In this document: positions 1 to 10,413 of the stretch, one piece after another
Layout of the letters: every line of letters starts with the position of its first letter
Position numbering within the stretch: position 1 is the stretch's first letter
Assembly: GCA_023897205.1 (NCBI GenBank)
Contig: JAHWDD010000034.1
Location: forward strand, 1 to 31,458
Origin: Exophiala sp. HKRS030
Taxonomy: Eukaryota > Ascomycota > Eurotiomycetes > Chaetothyriales > Herpotrichiellaceae
Length of the DNA: 31,458 nt
Direction: 5' to 3'
The notes under the pieces: model-generated
What the model was told of the DNA's origin: nothing
Seen by the model: only the letters and a program-made list of their open reading frames with translations
Database searches by the model: none
Made by a program: the position numbers and the translations under genes

Positions 1-1699
1 TGATCCGCAGACCACGTGGTCTAGGACAATGAGCCCTCCTGTAGCTATTATTAAGCGGGTGCCATGTGTTAAGCTAGGTTGTCGTACCGACACTTGTTCC
101 GATGAAAGAATCGAAGTACTCCCAGATTGGTTGACCAGTATCAAGCGCAGCCTGTAAACGTTTTAATAGCACCAAGGCAACCACGCCGCGCACACCGCCA
201 CCATCAATCGCAGCAATATTCGGCTCCACCGTGACAGGTTTGCAAGAGAAAACACTGAGAGCATCGACGCCACAGAATTCGCAAATGCCAACACAGTACG
301 TGTATGGGGCTATATCTGCCGGGTAGTAGTCTCGAATACATTCCTCGCATAAGCTGTGGCCACAAAGTAACATCCTTTCTGACGGCCTTGCCATGCAGAG
401 AAAACAATCTGTGGTTGATTTCAGGGTCCTCCATTGAGGCCGTTGTTGCCGCAAAATTCTCTGCCGCGTCACAATGGCGGAAACTCGCGGTCCAAGAGAC
501 TTGAAATGGTCTAGGAACCGAGCCCGAATGGCCAAAACGTTATCGTAGCATGGAACAGTCTGACATGAGTCCAAATCTCGATAGAAGAAGACGTCGAATA
601 CTCGCGTTGGAGCAAAGCCTGTCGTCTGTCAGTATCTAGGCTTGAAGAGGAAAGCTCGGCTGGATATCCTTCTGCACCCACGGTGGCTTTCCTTCTGATA
701 GGCCTGTACCAACATTGCTGACGCAATGAAGTCAAAGACGACTGCTGAAGCGACTCCCATTTTGGTCGCAATGGAGAAAAATCTCTGTAAAATAACATTG
801 AAGTTGGACAGAGGGTCGATGGGCGGTGCTAGGCATGTGAACAAATCCACGGCTTTCCTTGGTCCTCGCACAAACTGTTGGACCGCCCCAGCGAATGCCT
901 CCACCATATGTTGGGCACTGAAGAGGAGATGGCGGCTCCGATGGTCGTCACGCACATCATCAAGGATGTATGCCAGACGTGCTTGAAGAAATTGTGACGC
1001 CGGGTCACTCGGCGATTTCGACACACTGGAGGTCAAAACGACCAATGAGTCAAAGAACGAGGCGAACTTAGTATGGGATTCAGTCTGTAAAAGGGCATTC
1101 ACTTCCACAGTATCAGTGGTCACGATGACCAATTGTGGACATGTACGGGCGTTGCCATCGACGGTCCACACGCCAAGCTCAAGCCAGGTCGCCAGGTATC
1201 GAGCAGAAGCTAGATTTCCCCCGAGGTCATCGGCGAAGATACATACTATATGGGTAAAGGGGAAGAGAAGGTTAAGGTGGACGTGTGCGACCACGTTAAT
1301 CAGCTTCATGCTGGATTCGCCTTCCATCCGATGAATCGGAACGCGTCGCTGATCATGGCAGCTGCTGCAATCACTTGTCGCGACTGAACAGTCTGCATTG
1401 ATTGTACAGTCGGCAAAAATGATGGGGCGATCAGAATTAGTTGTATTCGAGTCCACATATAGGTTTGCAATTCCGTGAGGCCGACGCCTGGTGGGATTAT
1501 TTCCAGCATACAGCCCTTTCAAGGCTGTAGTCTTAGATTTTCTCCCAATAAAGAATATTATCGAGGGAAATTGGCTCGGAGGGTCTCGTAAGTGGTCTGT
1601 GATCAAGTTCAGGCGATCTGTTTCTAGGAGAGACCAATGGGTCGCCGAGCCCTCTAGGCCGAGCCATTGCACATGCGGACAAGAAGACATATTTTCCAT
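1..1699 (-). CDS. RING-finger patatin-like phospholipase, 3' end beyond window
   Basis: Likely an intracellular acyl hydrolase (patatin fold, Ser-Asp dyad). Start ATG at 1699-1697. Exons: 1699-682, 618-88 and 38-1 (partial). Intron 1 (681-619, 63 nt) has the branch CTGAC and acceptor GACAG; joining restores a read-through ..SHRFAPTRVFDVFFYRDL. Intron 2 (87-39) removes an apparent stop at 76-74. Residues 1 to about 400 form an N-terminal region without a domain I can name. A RING-like zinc finger follows, with Cys411, 414, 425, His427, Cys430, 433, 448, 452 and 455. The patatin part then starts with the oxyanion motif DGGGVRG (478-484) and nucleophile elbow GTSVGG (Ser515). The catalytic Asp and the rest of the domain lie beyond the left edge. 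RING-patatin fusions are common in Pezizomycotina; the substrate is unknown. The family call is firm; cellular role is not visible. Confidence 0.88.
39..87 (-). other. Patatin intron 2 with tandem 3' splice acceptors
   Basis: The intron begins GTACGA at 87. Two acceptors lie 6 nt apart: AATAG ending at 45 and CTACAG ending at 39. Using the second gives GTSVGGLIVL, a proper patatin nucleophile elbow. Using the first stays in frame but gives GTSVATGGL, which breaks G-x-S-x-G. The second is therefore taken as the productive site. A branch-like CTTAAC lies at about 73-68. Confidence 0.7.
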
Positions 1700-2196
1700 T
1701 CACAGTAAGAGGATGGTCCGTTTCCAGACCATAATTGTATTTTGACGGTTACACTGCCTTCGAATAGCTCAGAAAGGCTACCTTTTATCGAGGGACATGC
1801 TTTATGGTCGAGAACAGTGACCTATACCTTTTTAGGGCGAGGTTGAAAACGACCCACCAGATTCCGTGCAGTCCCTAAAACAGATACTAATATAAGGTGT
1901 CAAAGCATACTAGTTCCTTTCCTGCTTCTTCTATATACCGACCTTTTAGTCGCGAACAGTCTTCCGCAGGTAACGAAATGCAGATGTTGATTCTCTGTTT
2001 TCGTGTGCTCCTTATTTACCTTTTACTACTCGTTACTTGATTGATTTCTGCATACACAGTCCTTAAAGCCCCTGGTTCGAATTCCCCGAGGATAGGGATA
2101 CGGATGCTAAGATATCCTTCATAAAATCTTGACGGCGACAACAAGAGGCTCGTAAGGGAGGAGGAGGACGGAGTTGTCCATGTCTATCGGTATCTT
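1700..2196. other. Intergenic, 5' region of patatin gene and 3' region of channel gene
   Basis: No coding sequence that I can support. It should hold the promoter of the leftward patatin gene and the terminator of the leftward channel gene. A GGTTCGAATTCC at about 2073-2084 resembles a tRNA B box but has no tRNA fold around it. Confidence 0.5.
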
Positions 2197-4940
2197 CTAG
2201 GAGAGACGATTCTCGAAGCTCTCAGTCGACGATGCAGTATCTACCTGGAGCAAGACCTGACCAGATAGTTTCATCTCCGCACCAGAATTTGTGCAACATT
2301 CTCTATACCCCCGTTGCAAACCAAAATACCTCCGCCTGACTGTGTCTAGCAAGAGGTCACAAATGCCGAGTGGATCTTTTGGCAGCCATATAATCGCATC
2401 TCCAGTGGCGGTATTGCTGGATGTTGAATGGATCGGACTCTGGGATCCCCATGCTGGCGCGCAAAATCTCTCTCGAACTGGTGAGCTGTCAGCTCCATAG
2501 GCCGGTTCATCAACCATATTAACCCCATAACTCTTGAGAAGTGGCTGGTAAACTTGCTGCAAAATTGCTCGGTATTTTAGAGTCACGAAAAGAGTAAGGG
2601 AAACAAGGACGATTTGGCCGATATCATGACCTAGGTGTGTCGGACTGATTTTGAGAATGAACAGACCAAGGAGACATATCTCTGATGTAATGAGACCCCA
2701 AAAGAGCTGAAATATAGCATGAAAGTAATGTATTCCACCATTGTCGAATGGAATGTAAGACGCATATAAGAGTCTATGTCGAAAGCAGACGAGGATGACA
2801 CCAAAACTCACGAAGGAGATAGGTAATATCAAAGGTGCAAGCAATGCATATATCAATACTAGTACTCAGCTCGTTAATAATGACCTTTCGGAAGTAAAGA
2901 AAAAGCATACCAATGTTAGCAATTGTGCAGTATAACGGATAAGTCCTTTCCCAGTCGACTCGGTCGTGTAAGTCATAGATTCGCTCAACTAAGTCCTTCG
3001 GTGTCCCTTTTCCTTTGGTGGGATCAAGGAGCAGTCTGAAGCGTCGGAACCAGGCAGAACCACGGAGTAGGGTAGAAGTAGCGAGCGACATTGCCTGCAG
3101 AAAGACGAAAGATAGAAAATAAGTGCTCGCCAGTGGCAAGTTCTGTGCGAGGAGACGTGGTACCCTTGTGATCCCACTGTCCAACACGGCGACAAGCGTT
3201 GGAATCAACCCCGATGAGACTGATGTGGTGATGAAGAGCTGCGTGAATAGAAAGTAGGAATAGAACGACTGGACCGACACATGGGACCCTTCCATCGTCG
3301 GATACTGTTTGTATGACGTGAGAGTTCGCAGAACAAATGGAAAAGTATCCACAAAAGCAGACGTCGCTAGTTGGGGCGCTATACCCTGAAGGGGCCCGAT
3401 TAGCCACGGTGGTAACTTTGATTCGCCGTATATCAGATAGAGCCCAGAGCTTAGTTGGGAAAGAAACCCGCTCGCCCCGACTGGAACTGTCCATAAAATT
3501 ATGAAGGCAACGATGCAGACATCGATGCCTCCCCGCCGAGCCTGTACACGATGATACGGACCTCGAATATTTGATAAGGTTATGCGAGACCGATCTGACC
3601 CTAAGTACTGTACTTTGAGATACGGCGCATTCATCGATAGTCGGGCAACCGAAAGAGCCTGAGCAATGAGATAGTCATCTACCTCCATCAGAGCAGAGCT
3701 AGCACCTTGAGGAAATTTTCGCTGCTCTCGGTCTATTTCGCGATTTATACCGACCAATGTCTGATACAGCCAGGAGACTGGCCGCAGTTCGTATGGAATC
3801 CAGTGTGACATTGCCCTTAGAAGACGTCCGCGAACGGTTTTTTCATATGAAGAGAAGCCAATATAGCGATGGCGTAACCTTTCAGTCACCCTGCGTTTGA
3901 TATCAATCTTGTCTCCGGCCAATAGCTTCATTTCTTTGAGAATAAACGCCATCTCGCATCGTTCGATATTTCGGATCAACTGTTCGCGTTCCATAGAGAG
4001 ATCCCCTTTGATATCATCGCTACGGACGAATCTCACGCTTCGAATGTGCGTTTCCCAATGCTGGTAGTAAGCCCGAATTTTACGTTCGTCCTGGAGGTCC
4101 GTAGGAATGTCGGTGACTCCAACAAAGAACTGACGAGAATCGGTGCCGTGCTCTCGGCAATAATCTTTGCTCAAGCGCATGCGCACTGAGACAGCTCGGT
4201 TGAGTTCGTAGGTGATGTGGACTAGGGTATAGCCAGCGAAGCAAGGCACGAATGCGGCGTAGATCCAGTAGTACTCGGCTTGCTCTGGAGCTAAGCTTGA
4301 CCAGCTGAATCGGTCTAGGGGGTCCACCGAATCAGCCGAGCCCAAAAAGTAATTGAAAGTCATGATAGCTGGCGTTACGACAACCGCGGAAGACCCAAAC
4401 AGTAGAAGTAGAAATCGGATGAATCGGTCGAAAAACAATGCCTCAATACCACAATCGTGCATAAGTGTTATATTCGACATCGTGATGTGGTTTCGTAGCA
4501 ATCGCCAGGGCCGGCGACAAAACGGTTTTGCGAGTAGGTTAAGGTAGGAATGAATACGAGGCTCCCTATAATACTGTCAGCTCTACTTAGACTCAGGAAT
4601 CGCCTACATGAATTACAAAATAAAGTCGAAGCGATCATATCTACTCAAGATGAAAAAGGCCGCGACAGAAAGCGTAAAAGCAAGCGAGCCAGCACAAATT
4701 GAAGATAGTAACGCAGTAGAAGAGAAGTTCTGTGCTTTGATAGCCTTCTCGTTCGCCGAGAGGGAGCTGTTCTCTGGCATTTTGGTTGAGAGACGTGGAA
4801 ATGCAAGATTTAGGCGGTGGAAGCCCAGCTGTATCCATCACATCAGACAACACCTCCATAAGTAAGGCACGTGCTCGTGACCGCTGTCCCGGGATAAAGT
4901 ATGGTTCTGACCTACCACAGGTTTCTACGGTAACCGGCAT
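2197..4940 (-). CDS. CSC1/TMEM63 (RSN1, DUF221) family osmosensitive cation channel
   Basis: Polytopic membrane protein of the calcium-permeable, hyperosmolarity/stretch-gated CSC1 family. Proposed exons: 4940-4645, 4565-2911 and 2858-2197, giving 870 residues, normal for fungal members. Intron 1 (4644-4566, 79 nt; GTAGAT, branch CTGAC, acceptor TTATAG) is my inference; it adds the otherwise missing first membrane helix (about residues 72-94, FYCVTIFNLCWLACFYAF). Intron 2 (2910-2859; GTATGC...ACTAG) joins ..CTIANIV to LIYALLAPLILP, the conserved late transmembrane block. In between are the family's GIEALFFDRFIRFLLLLF second helix, a soluble loop starting FFVGVTDIP, and several hydrophobic helices. 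The C-terminal IIWLPKDPLGICD matches the PHM7-type extension. Start could instead be the internal ATG at 4859-4857, which still precedes the first helix. No breaks seen. Confidence 0.88.
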
Positions 4941-5046
4941 ATATATCAGCAGATACTTCCTACGGATAGTATAGGCCCGACCTCACGCTGCTCCGCACTA
5001 GGATTGGCACCAACACAAGGTCTTGTCTCGTACTATCTCCTTCAGT

Positions 5047-5505
5047 ATGGCAAACGTTACTGCCTATCGGCTTCACCACACAGTAGTCGGCCTCAGCTAC
5101 CAATTAGTAAACCAGGCTGATGAAAAGCAAGCACTTCTAGATAGGACTCACGCACTGCAAATTCAGAATTCGGTGATCCAGAAAGAGAAGGAATGTTTAG
5201 CCAGACAAACCCAGGACAATCTACGGGAGACGCACCGACGCGTAAAACAAGTGGATGAACAAATCAAGGATATGAAGAGGGCTCTCAACAATATAGCGAC
5301 CTTGGCGTCCAGCTTCAAAAGCGAGGCCAGCGCAAACAGCAAAGAATTCGACTTCGCTGAACATATCCTCAATCAAACCCAAAAATATATCAGGAACAAG
5401 CCGGCAGTGTCTACAGTGAGGCTTGCGCCAGAACCGTCTTCGGAAAGTGCTACAATGGAGGAGGGCTGGACGATGTCTTCCGATGAGCGATTGAACGATG
5501 AGTAG
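5047..5505 (+). CDS. Small coiled-coil protein, function unknown
   Basis: Not recognised. Single open frame of 152 residues from the first ATG at 5047 (an upstream TTG in frame is not a likely fungal start). Residues about 30-85 are rich in Lys, Glu, Gln and Arg with heptad-like leucines and valines (QALLDRTHALQIQN, VKQVDEQIKDM), pointing to a coiled coil. The C-terminus is acidic and Ser-rich. No membrane segment or signal peptide. It lies about 110 nt from the start of the channel gene, divergently. Similar small coiled-coil proteins are encoded at about 11.0-11.8 kb and at the right edge, but I see no clear sequence identity. An upstream exon cannot be excluded. Confidence 0.6.
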   Translation: MANVTAYRLHHTVVGLSYQLVNQADEKQALLDRTHALQIQNSVIQKEKECLARQTQDNLRETHRRVKQVDEQIKDMKRALNNIATLASSFKSEASANSKEFDFAEHILNQTQKYIRNKPAVSTVRLAPEPSSESATMEEGWTMSSDERLNDE

Positions 5506-6195
5506 GGAAGGAAAGCGATGTCACCAGCGGCAAGAATATGAGAAACACCAATCTGGACACCAGAATCCTTTTATCTTAATTTAGTCGTTAGTGATCACGT
5601 CTGGTCGATAGGTTACGACCTAGAATGATAAGTTTCCACCACTTTAGTAGAGAGTTCTAAAGGCTAGTAACATTCTTGATCTCGAAAGAAACTCCCTATA
5701 GACGCTACTATCACCCTTTTCCGTTGGGGGTCGCAGCTGCGCTATTCATACAACAATAGTCAACTTATCGGGGGTATATAAATGTTAGAGATTAATCAAT
5801 TATGTGTTCTAAATAAATCTAGATTGCCTCGATAGGTTTCTTAATAGTTTTGCAGCAACTTGTAATATAGTGAGTGACCCAACGTACAAGAAAGCATTCA
5901 CTACTAGAAAAGGCCTTCTTGTCGACCCTTATCGCTTTTCCCTTAGTTTCCTACTTCGTGGCAGTACTAGTCCCTAAAATCCGGCAAATCTCTCTATGTA
6001 AGAAAGTAGCCCCTATGAGCTCTATAAAATCTGTAGATTTAGAGCGACGCTAGAAAGTGAGCTTAGGCCTAGACTGCGAAGTTTATATTGCTACTAGAAG
6101 TAATCTTAGGTGTCACCGCTCGCTGTAGTGTTTATACTTTATTGTGCCACCGATCTATGTTTAATTCTGACATCCGTCTTTAGGCCAATATAGAG
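5506..6195. other. AT-rich intergenic stretch
   Basis: Rich in A, T and TpA steps with stops in all frames; no gene visible. It separates two small orphan genes that face each other, so it should hold both 3' ends. Confidence 0.5.
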
Positions 6196-6678
6196 TTAGA
6201 TCATCCCTGAATTGTCACGTAGAGCTTGATTGTGACAAAGTTCTATCCATTCCCCCTCAGCCCTAGTGACCACATTTTCGTATCCCTTTAAGTACCATAC
6301 CAGCTCATCTGCTCGCCTGAGCCACTCTGTGTCGGCTACTTGAGACCAATCAACTTTAGTGGATTGACTTCCGGTGTCATTAACCAGGTGGACTGGACGA
6401 AGATAATAATTGAGATACATCTCTTGTGAAACCGAATATAGGCCGGAAACCATGGCTTCAGCTGATTCATAACAAGATCGGAAGAAGTTGACCTCCCTCC
6501 TTAATGCTGATAGCTGCCGGACGAGATCAATTTCTCTTTGTTCTTGTGAATTTGGTTTGCGCTGCTTGGCTGATTGGAGGACTTCCTTCCTTAGTTCTAG
6601 GGCACTTGTCACTCCTCCAACTTCCTCAATGCATCTGTCAAAGAATTGAATAGATGGCACACGATCTGGAACCTGCAT
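6196..6678 (-). CDS. Hypothetical helical protein, 160 aa
   Basis: Not recognised. Uninterrupted frame from ATG at 6678-6676 to a TGA-type stop at 6196. The protein looks real: balanced composition, aromatic residues and a long helical middle (EIDLVRQLSALRREVNFFRS, then CYESAEAMVSGLYSVSQEMY). The second half has several Trp (VDWSQVADTEWLRRADELVW) and a helical end. No signal peptide, membrane helix or catalytic motif. Sits alone between AT-rich stretches. General build (long helix, then a Trp-rich helix) is like the 163-aa orphan at 27263-27754, but I cannot show homology. Confidence 0.55.
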   Translation of the reverse strand: MQVPDRVPSIQFFDRCIEEVGGVTSALELRKEVLQSAKQRKPNSQEQREIDLVRQLSALRREVNFFRSCYESAEAMVSGLYSVSQEMYLNYYLRPVHLVNDTGSQSTKVDWSQVADTEWLRRADELVWYLKGYENVVTRAEGEWIELCHNQALRDNSGMI

Positions 6679-9018
6679 TGTCTTCCTTTTGCGTTGCCCT
6701 GTGTTATTCGGCTAGTGAGCTCTTCGCACTGGGTAGCACTGTATCGTGAAGGAGGCCGTCACCGCCCATTGACAAGCTAAGTAAACACCACCGAAGCAAA
6801 ATTGATTTTGTAGAACTGGGTTACTTCCACTGTTCAACGCGTTAAGGTCTATATTATACAATACTTTACAAGACTGGTATCCTTATATCACTACTCTCTT
6901 CTATACTTTAGATATCGGTGGAAACCCTAAATAATTGTATTTAGCTATTTTCGGATTAACGATATTTGTCCCTAAGTAAATCATCGTAAGGAACGTAATG
7001 CATAGCTTACAATAGTTTCACGTATCAGTAAAATATCTATGAGTCGATCTTTTCACGTGCAGTAGTTCTACGTATATACGTGGGCCTCGGATTGCGACCA
7101 CCGATATCCATTCCTCCTTAGGCACATGATGGGCACCTAACTTTATCCGCCACGGGCAGGAGCCACCAGAAGTGTGGGGGTCATATATACGTCACAAAGC
7201 TCCGACCACTAACTTAGGCTGTCATAACACGCGACTCGCGCAAAGAGAAGTGCGGAGATGGATTTCTATGAACCGGCGAATCGCGGAGGTGCTGCTGCAG
7301 CGCTTCCTGGCTGTAGAAGCTTTGGTCGCAGTCATCATGCAAGATATGCTCCCTTTTCGCCAGCCACTTAGGCTATAGACCTTAGCAGCGAAAGCTTTGT
7401 GCGTAAGGGGAGGAAGAATGCGCTGAGTGGACAAGTCATCTTTGCCTGGTCGAGGGCCTTATAGTATTGGTTGCCGTCCCAGCTAAATATAGATCAACAA
7501 TCACCATCGATGGCCGCCTTAGCAATGGAGAACGGGATCGATCTGGCCCGCAACGCAGTTGCAAGCTTATTAAATCCCCTTCTACCTTATCTAGAGACTC
7601 TTTTTCGAAAATTGAAGATCTTTCGAGCTTAAGAGGTCGAGGATCCTACACCTTGACCGTTATAGATCCTAATGAGCCTGTTCGAAGCAGTCTGTCCGTG
7701 TGACACGTTAGAGATGGACTACTATACTACCGCTGATCCCTACAAGAGATCTTATGTATACTATAAAGCTCACTACGTTTGCTTGTGGCAGGTCACAGAT
7801 AGCGCGATCGTAGGTCATTCCCAGTGAGATAAGCCCGTTTATCATGCCCGCCTATGTACTCGGAAACCGGAAACGTGTCGAAACTCCTTGCCAGACTTTA
7901 TAGTAAGTCAAAGTTATAAAGTGAGATAAAAGAGGTCAACTAAACTTTTCAAGGCTGAACCGATCTTTTTCGTGTAATCTCGGAGTCCTCAACACGCCTG
8001 GGACTTTGAAGACAATGGATACAATGAGTACGATGATACACACAAACATCGCCGGATATGAACTTAGTGAAATACTGCGGACGAGGCGAACGCCTACGAT
8101 ATTATGATCAAGGTGCTGGGAGGAGATTGAGGACAAGGGGCGGGGCTACTTTCCTTACTGTCCGCCCATCACAACGGTTAATCGACATTTTGGTGAATTA
8201 ATGACCAGGTACTACCATTGTAATAGCTGTTGCCATTTTGCGGTAGGTTTAATTTTCCTCGTCCGAGGGACGGTCGCCTCAGGCTAGTCTGCCTTATCGC
8301 GGCAACGCGATAAGTGCATATTATACTTAGTGATACAGAGACTTGCAAAACCGCCTTCCTCACCTAAACACATTTAAAATGATCGTTGTCCAAGTATGGA
8401 ACGTCAGCAGATCGGCAATGGCCAGATCCATTTCAGCCCGCCCACCCGTGTACCAATCGTATTGGAGATAAATCTTCACTCACACAATACCTTCATGCCT
8501 GACAAGAACTTTGACCGGTCTATCAATATGACGTAAACGCAATTTTCGACCATGTCGAAGCATATCTGCATTACGAGCACGTGATACTCTTTACACGTTT
8601 TTCGTGGGGGCCAGTTGCGACTAAATCCTGCCCGTCGACCCTGCGCCGCATTTCAGCCTGCTTCCGCCAACATGCTCGCGCCAAACATGACGCATTGCTA
8701 GAGTCTACCTCGTACAGCCGGGGTCCAAAGTCTAAGATTCAACGTTGCACGATATCGCGCTGTTATCTGCCCCTGTATGCTCGAGGAGCCTCGCACCCGA
8801 ACGTTACGCGATGCGCCTCCTGGAATTCAGCAGCGATGGTGGTCTGCAATTATCCAAAGATTTCATGGACGGCATCCCAATCTACGCGATACTCCTCACA
8901 TACATGGGGTGCTGATGAAGATAAGGTCACATTCAATGATATTTGCAGTAGCTCGGGCAAAAGGCTGATTGCTACAGCGCCAGCCTCTTCGACTTCGTCG
9001 TCAGTATTTGCGCCATTC
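6679..9018. other. Long gene-poor stretch
   Basis: Only short, overlapping frames on both strands (for example 7172-7378, 7467-7703, 7936-8136, 8581-9036), none with a recognisable motif or convincing composition. AT-rich at 6.8-7.1 kb and 7.7-7.9 kb. The one clear structure is the hairpin at 8293-8314. The stretch may hold decayed genes or elements that I cannot identify. Confidence 0.45.
8293..8314. repeat. Perfect 9-bp inverted repeat, GCAA loop
   Basis: CTTATCGCG, then GCAA, then CGCGATAAG: nine paired bases and a 4-nt loop of GNRA type. The GC-rich core stands out from its AT-rich surroundings. A relative, TTATCGCGGCAAACGCGATGA, lies at 15525-15545 with one extra A in the loop. The flanks of the two copies are not alike. 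It could be the end structure of a mobile element or a transcribed stem-loop. Confidence 0.6.
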
Positions 9019-9624
9019 CTAGGCCTTGATGATTAACTTTGTTCCAGAAGAACTACTCTCGTCTGCAAATTCGAAGAACGAAGCAGGATCTGCAGTTCCG
9101 TGAATGCAGTTGACACCATGCAATGTGGAGTGACCAGGCTGAGTTCCGATACAAGGTGTGAATCCTTGAGGGTCCCTTGTCAAGTACTGCGGGTTGTAGT
9201 ACTGCACAGCAGGATGCAGTAGGGTCGGGGTTTGCAGGTAAAGCTTTTGATCCCCAAACTTCTCGCCAATATCGTCTGCTGTTTTCTTTGGGCCGTAGAT
9301 GTTGATGCAGTATGCTGGTTGAAAGTCGGTTGGTATGAGGCTGTCCGCATACACAGATATGCGAATGTCGTCGTACGTCGAAAGAAAGTCTAACTGTGAC
9401 GGGAGTTTGCATCGAATCAGACGAAGTGTCGGGTTTGAAAAGGAGCAGAAACCCCCTTCAAAATTCAGGACCATATCCTCTTCGTCCTAGAACATTCCTG
9501 GTGAGTAATCACCAACGAAATTAATATCAATAAGCTATATTACTGTAAGTCAGCGAGTGGTTCATTGATTGTTCATTTTGAGACGTACCGATCCATAGCA
9601 AACAATAAGGTTGTTTAAATCCAT
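9019..9624 (-). CDS. Truncated SNF2-family (RAD5/HLTF-like) N-terminal region
   Basis: Proposed exons 9624-9589 and 9486-9019, 167 residues. Exon 1 encodes MDLNNLIVCYGS, then donor GTACGT at 9588; the acceptor TTCTAG ends at 9487 and exon 2 opens DEEDMVLNFEGG in phase. The block ..YCINIYGPKKTADDIGEKF, LYLQTP and VQYYNPQYLTRDP is the region found upstream of the helicase core in many fungal SNF2-type proteins (IYGxxxxxxxIGxxL...LYLQxP...YxNPQYL). No Walker A, DEAH or helicase motif follows: the frame ends in a stop at 9019 and the next kilobase shows no helicase sequence. So this is either a gene relic or a stand-alone N-terminal protein. The family call rests on this one block. Confidence 0.45.
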
Positions 9625-10413
9625 TGCGAGATGAATCTATCTCAACGTGCGAACTATGCTGAGGGCGTGACAAAAGAGCGAGCTCAATAAGAATAGGCAG
9701 CAGTCTTGGCAAAGTTGCCCCATTAATTACGGTTGGCGGTGACACCAAATTAGGTATCCCGCCAATTTGAAAAAAGATTGTCAGACAGCTCTTAAATTCT
9801 TTTGATTGATACGGAAAATCTGTCACCTGTATACTTAGTCTCTAACATTATTGGCTGAAGGTTAGGACATAATTAAACCGTATGTAGCTAACTATGGATC
9901 TCCAGTCTCCACCGAAACCTAAAGCACAGAAAAGAATAGTTCTTCGAGGAAGGCGGTTTTGCAATTCACTGTCAGAGGAGCTTCGTTGTCTTTGCTGAAG
10001 TTCAAAAAGAAGAGAAGAGACTTATGAGGAAACCAGTCTTGTAATTCATCGTAGGAGACATCGCAGAAGAAAATCTGGATAAGAAGAGCTCTAAGCAGTA
10101 TTGTGGATTACTACCACACTTTTTAGCCTCTCCGTCGCCGAAGTCTATGTGAAATTCAGGAGCTCAAGGACCGTGCACTATCCACAGATTCCTGCATACT
10201 ATACGTGGTGCTCCGAGAGACCTTTCCTTTTCCACCCGTAACTATTGAATATTTGCCTGTACGTAAGTCGCTGTGGTCCGGAACACGGACAGTATAAACT
10301 CAGCAGTGCAATGAACTTCAACAACAACAATAAGAACGGAGTAAAACCTTGGTTGCGAGACGCGGCAGATCGCGTCATTGTGCCGTGACCTGAAGGAGTA
10401 ACCTCCACCAACT
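9625..10413. other. Intergenic stretch
   Basis: Short frames only; the frame at 9527-9826 on the minus strand overlaps the proposed first exon of the SNF2-like gene in another phase and is not taken as coding. It should hold the divergent 5' regions of the SNF2-like gene and of the gene at 10414. Confidence 0.4.

Noticed and set aside
74..76. Stop codon truncating the patatin domain right after GTSVG
   Set aside because: It lies in a 49-nt intron. Splicing continues the domain as GTSVGGLIVL to the window edge.
2073..2084. GGTTCGAATTCC, like a tRNA B box
   Set aside because: One base off the consensus, poor T-stem and no cloverleaf or A box in the 80 nt upstream.
8581..9036. 151-codon plus-strand frame
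   Set aside because: Overlaps other open frames, has a Ser/Cys-rich random look and no motif. Its non-ATG start and gene-free context argue against coding.
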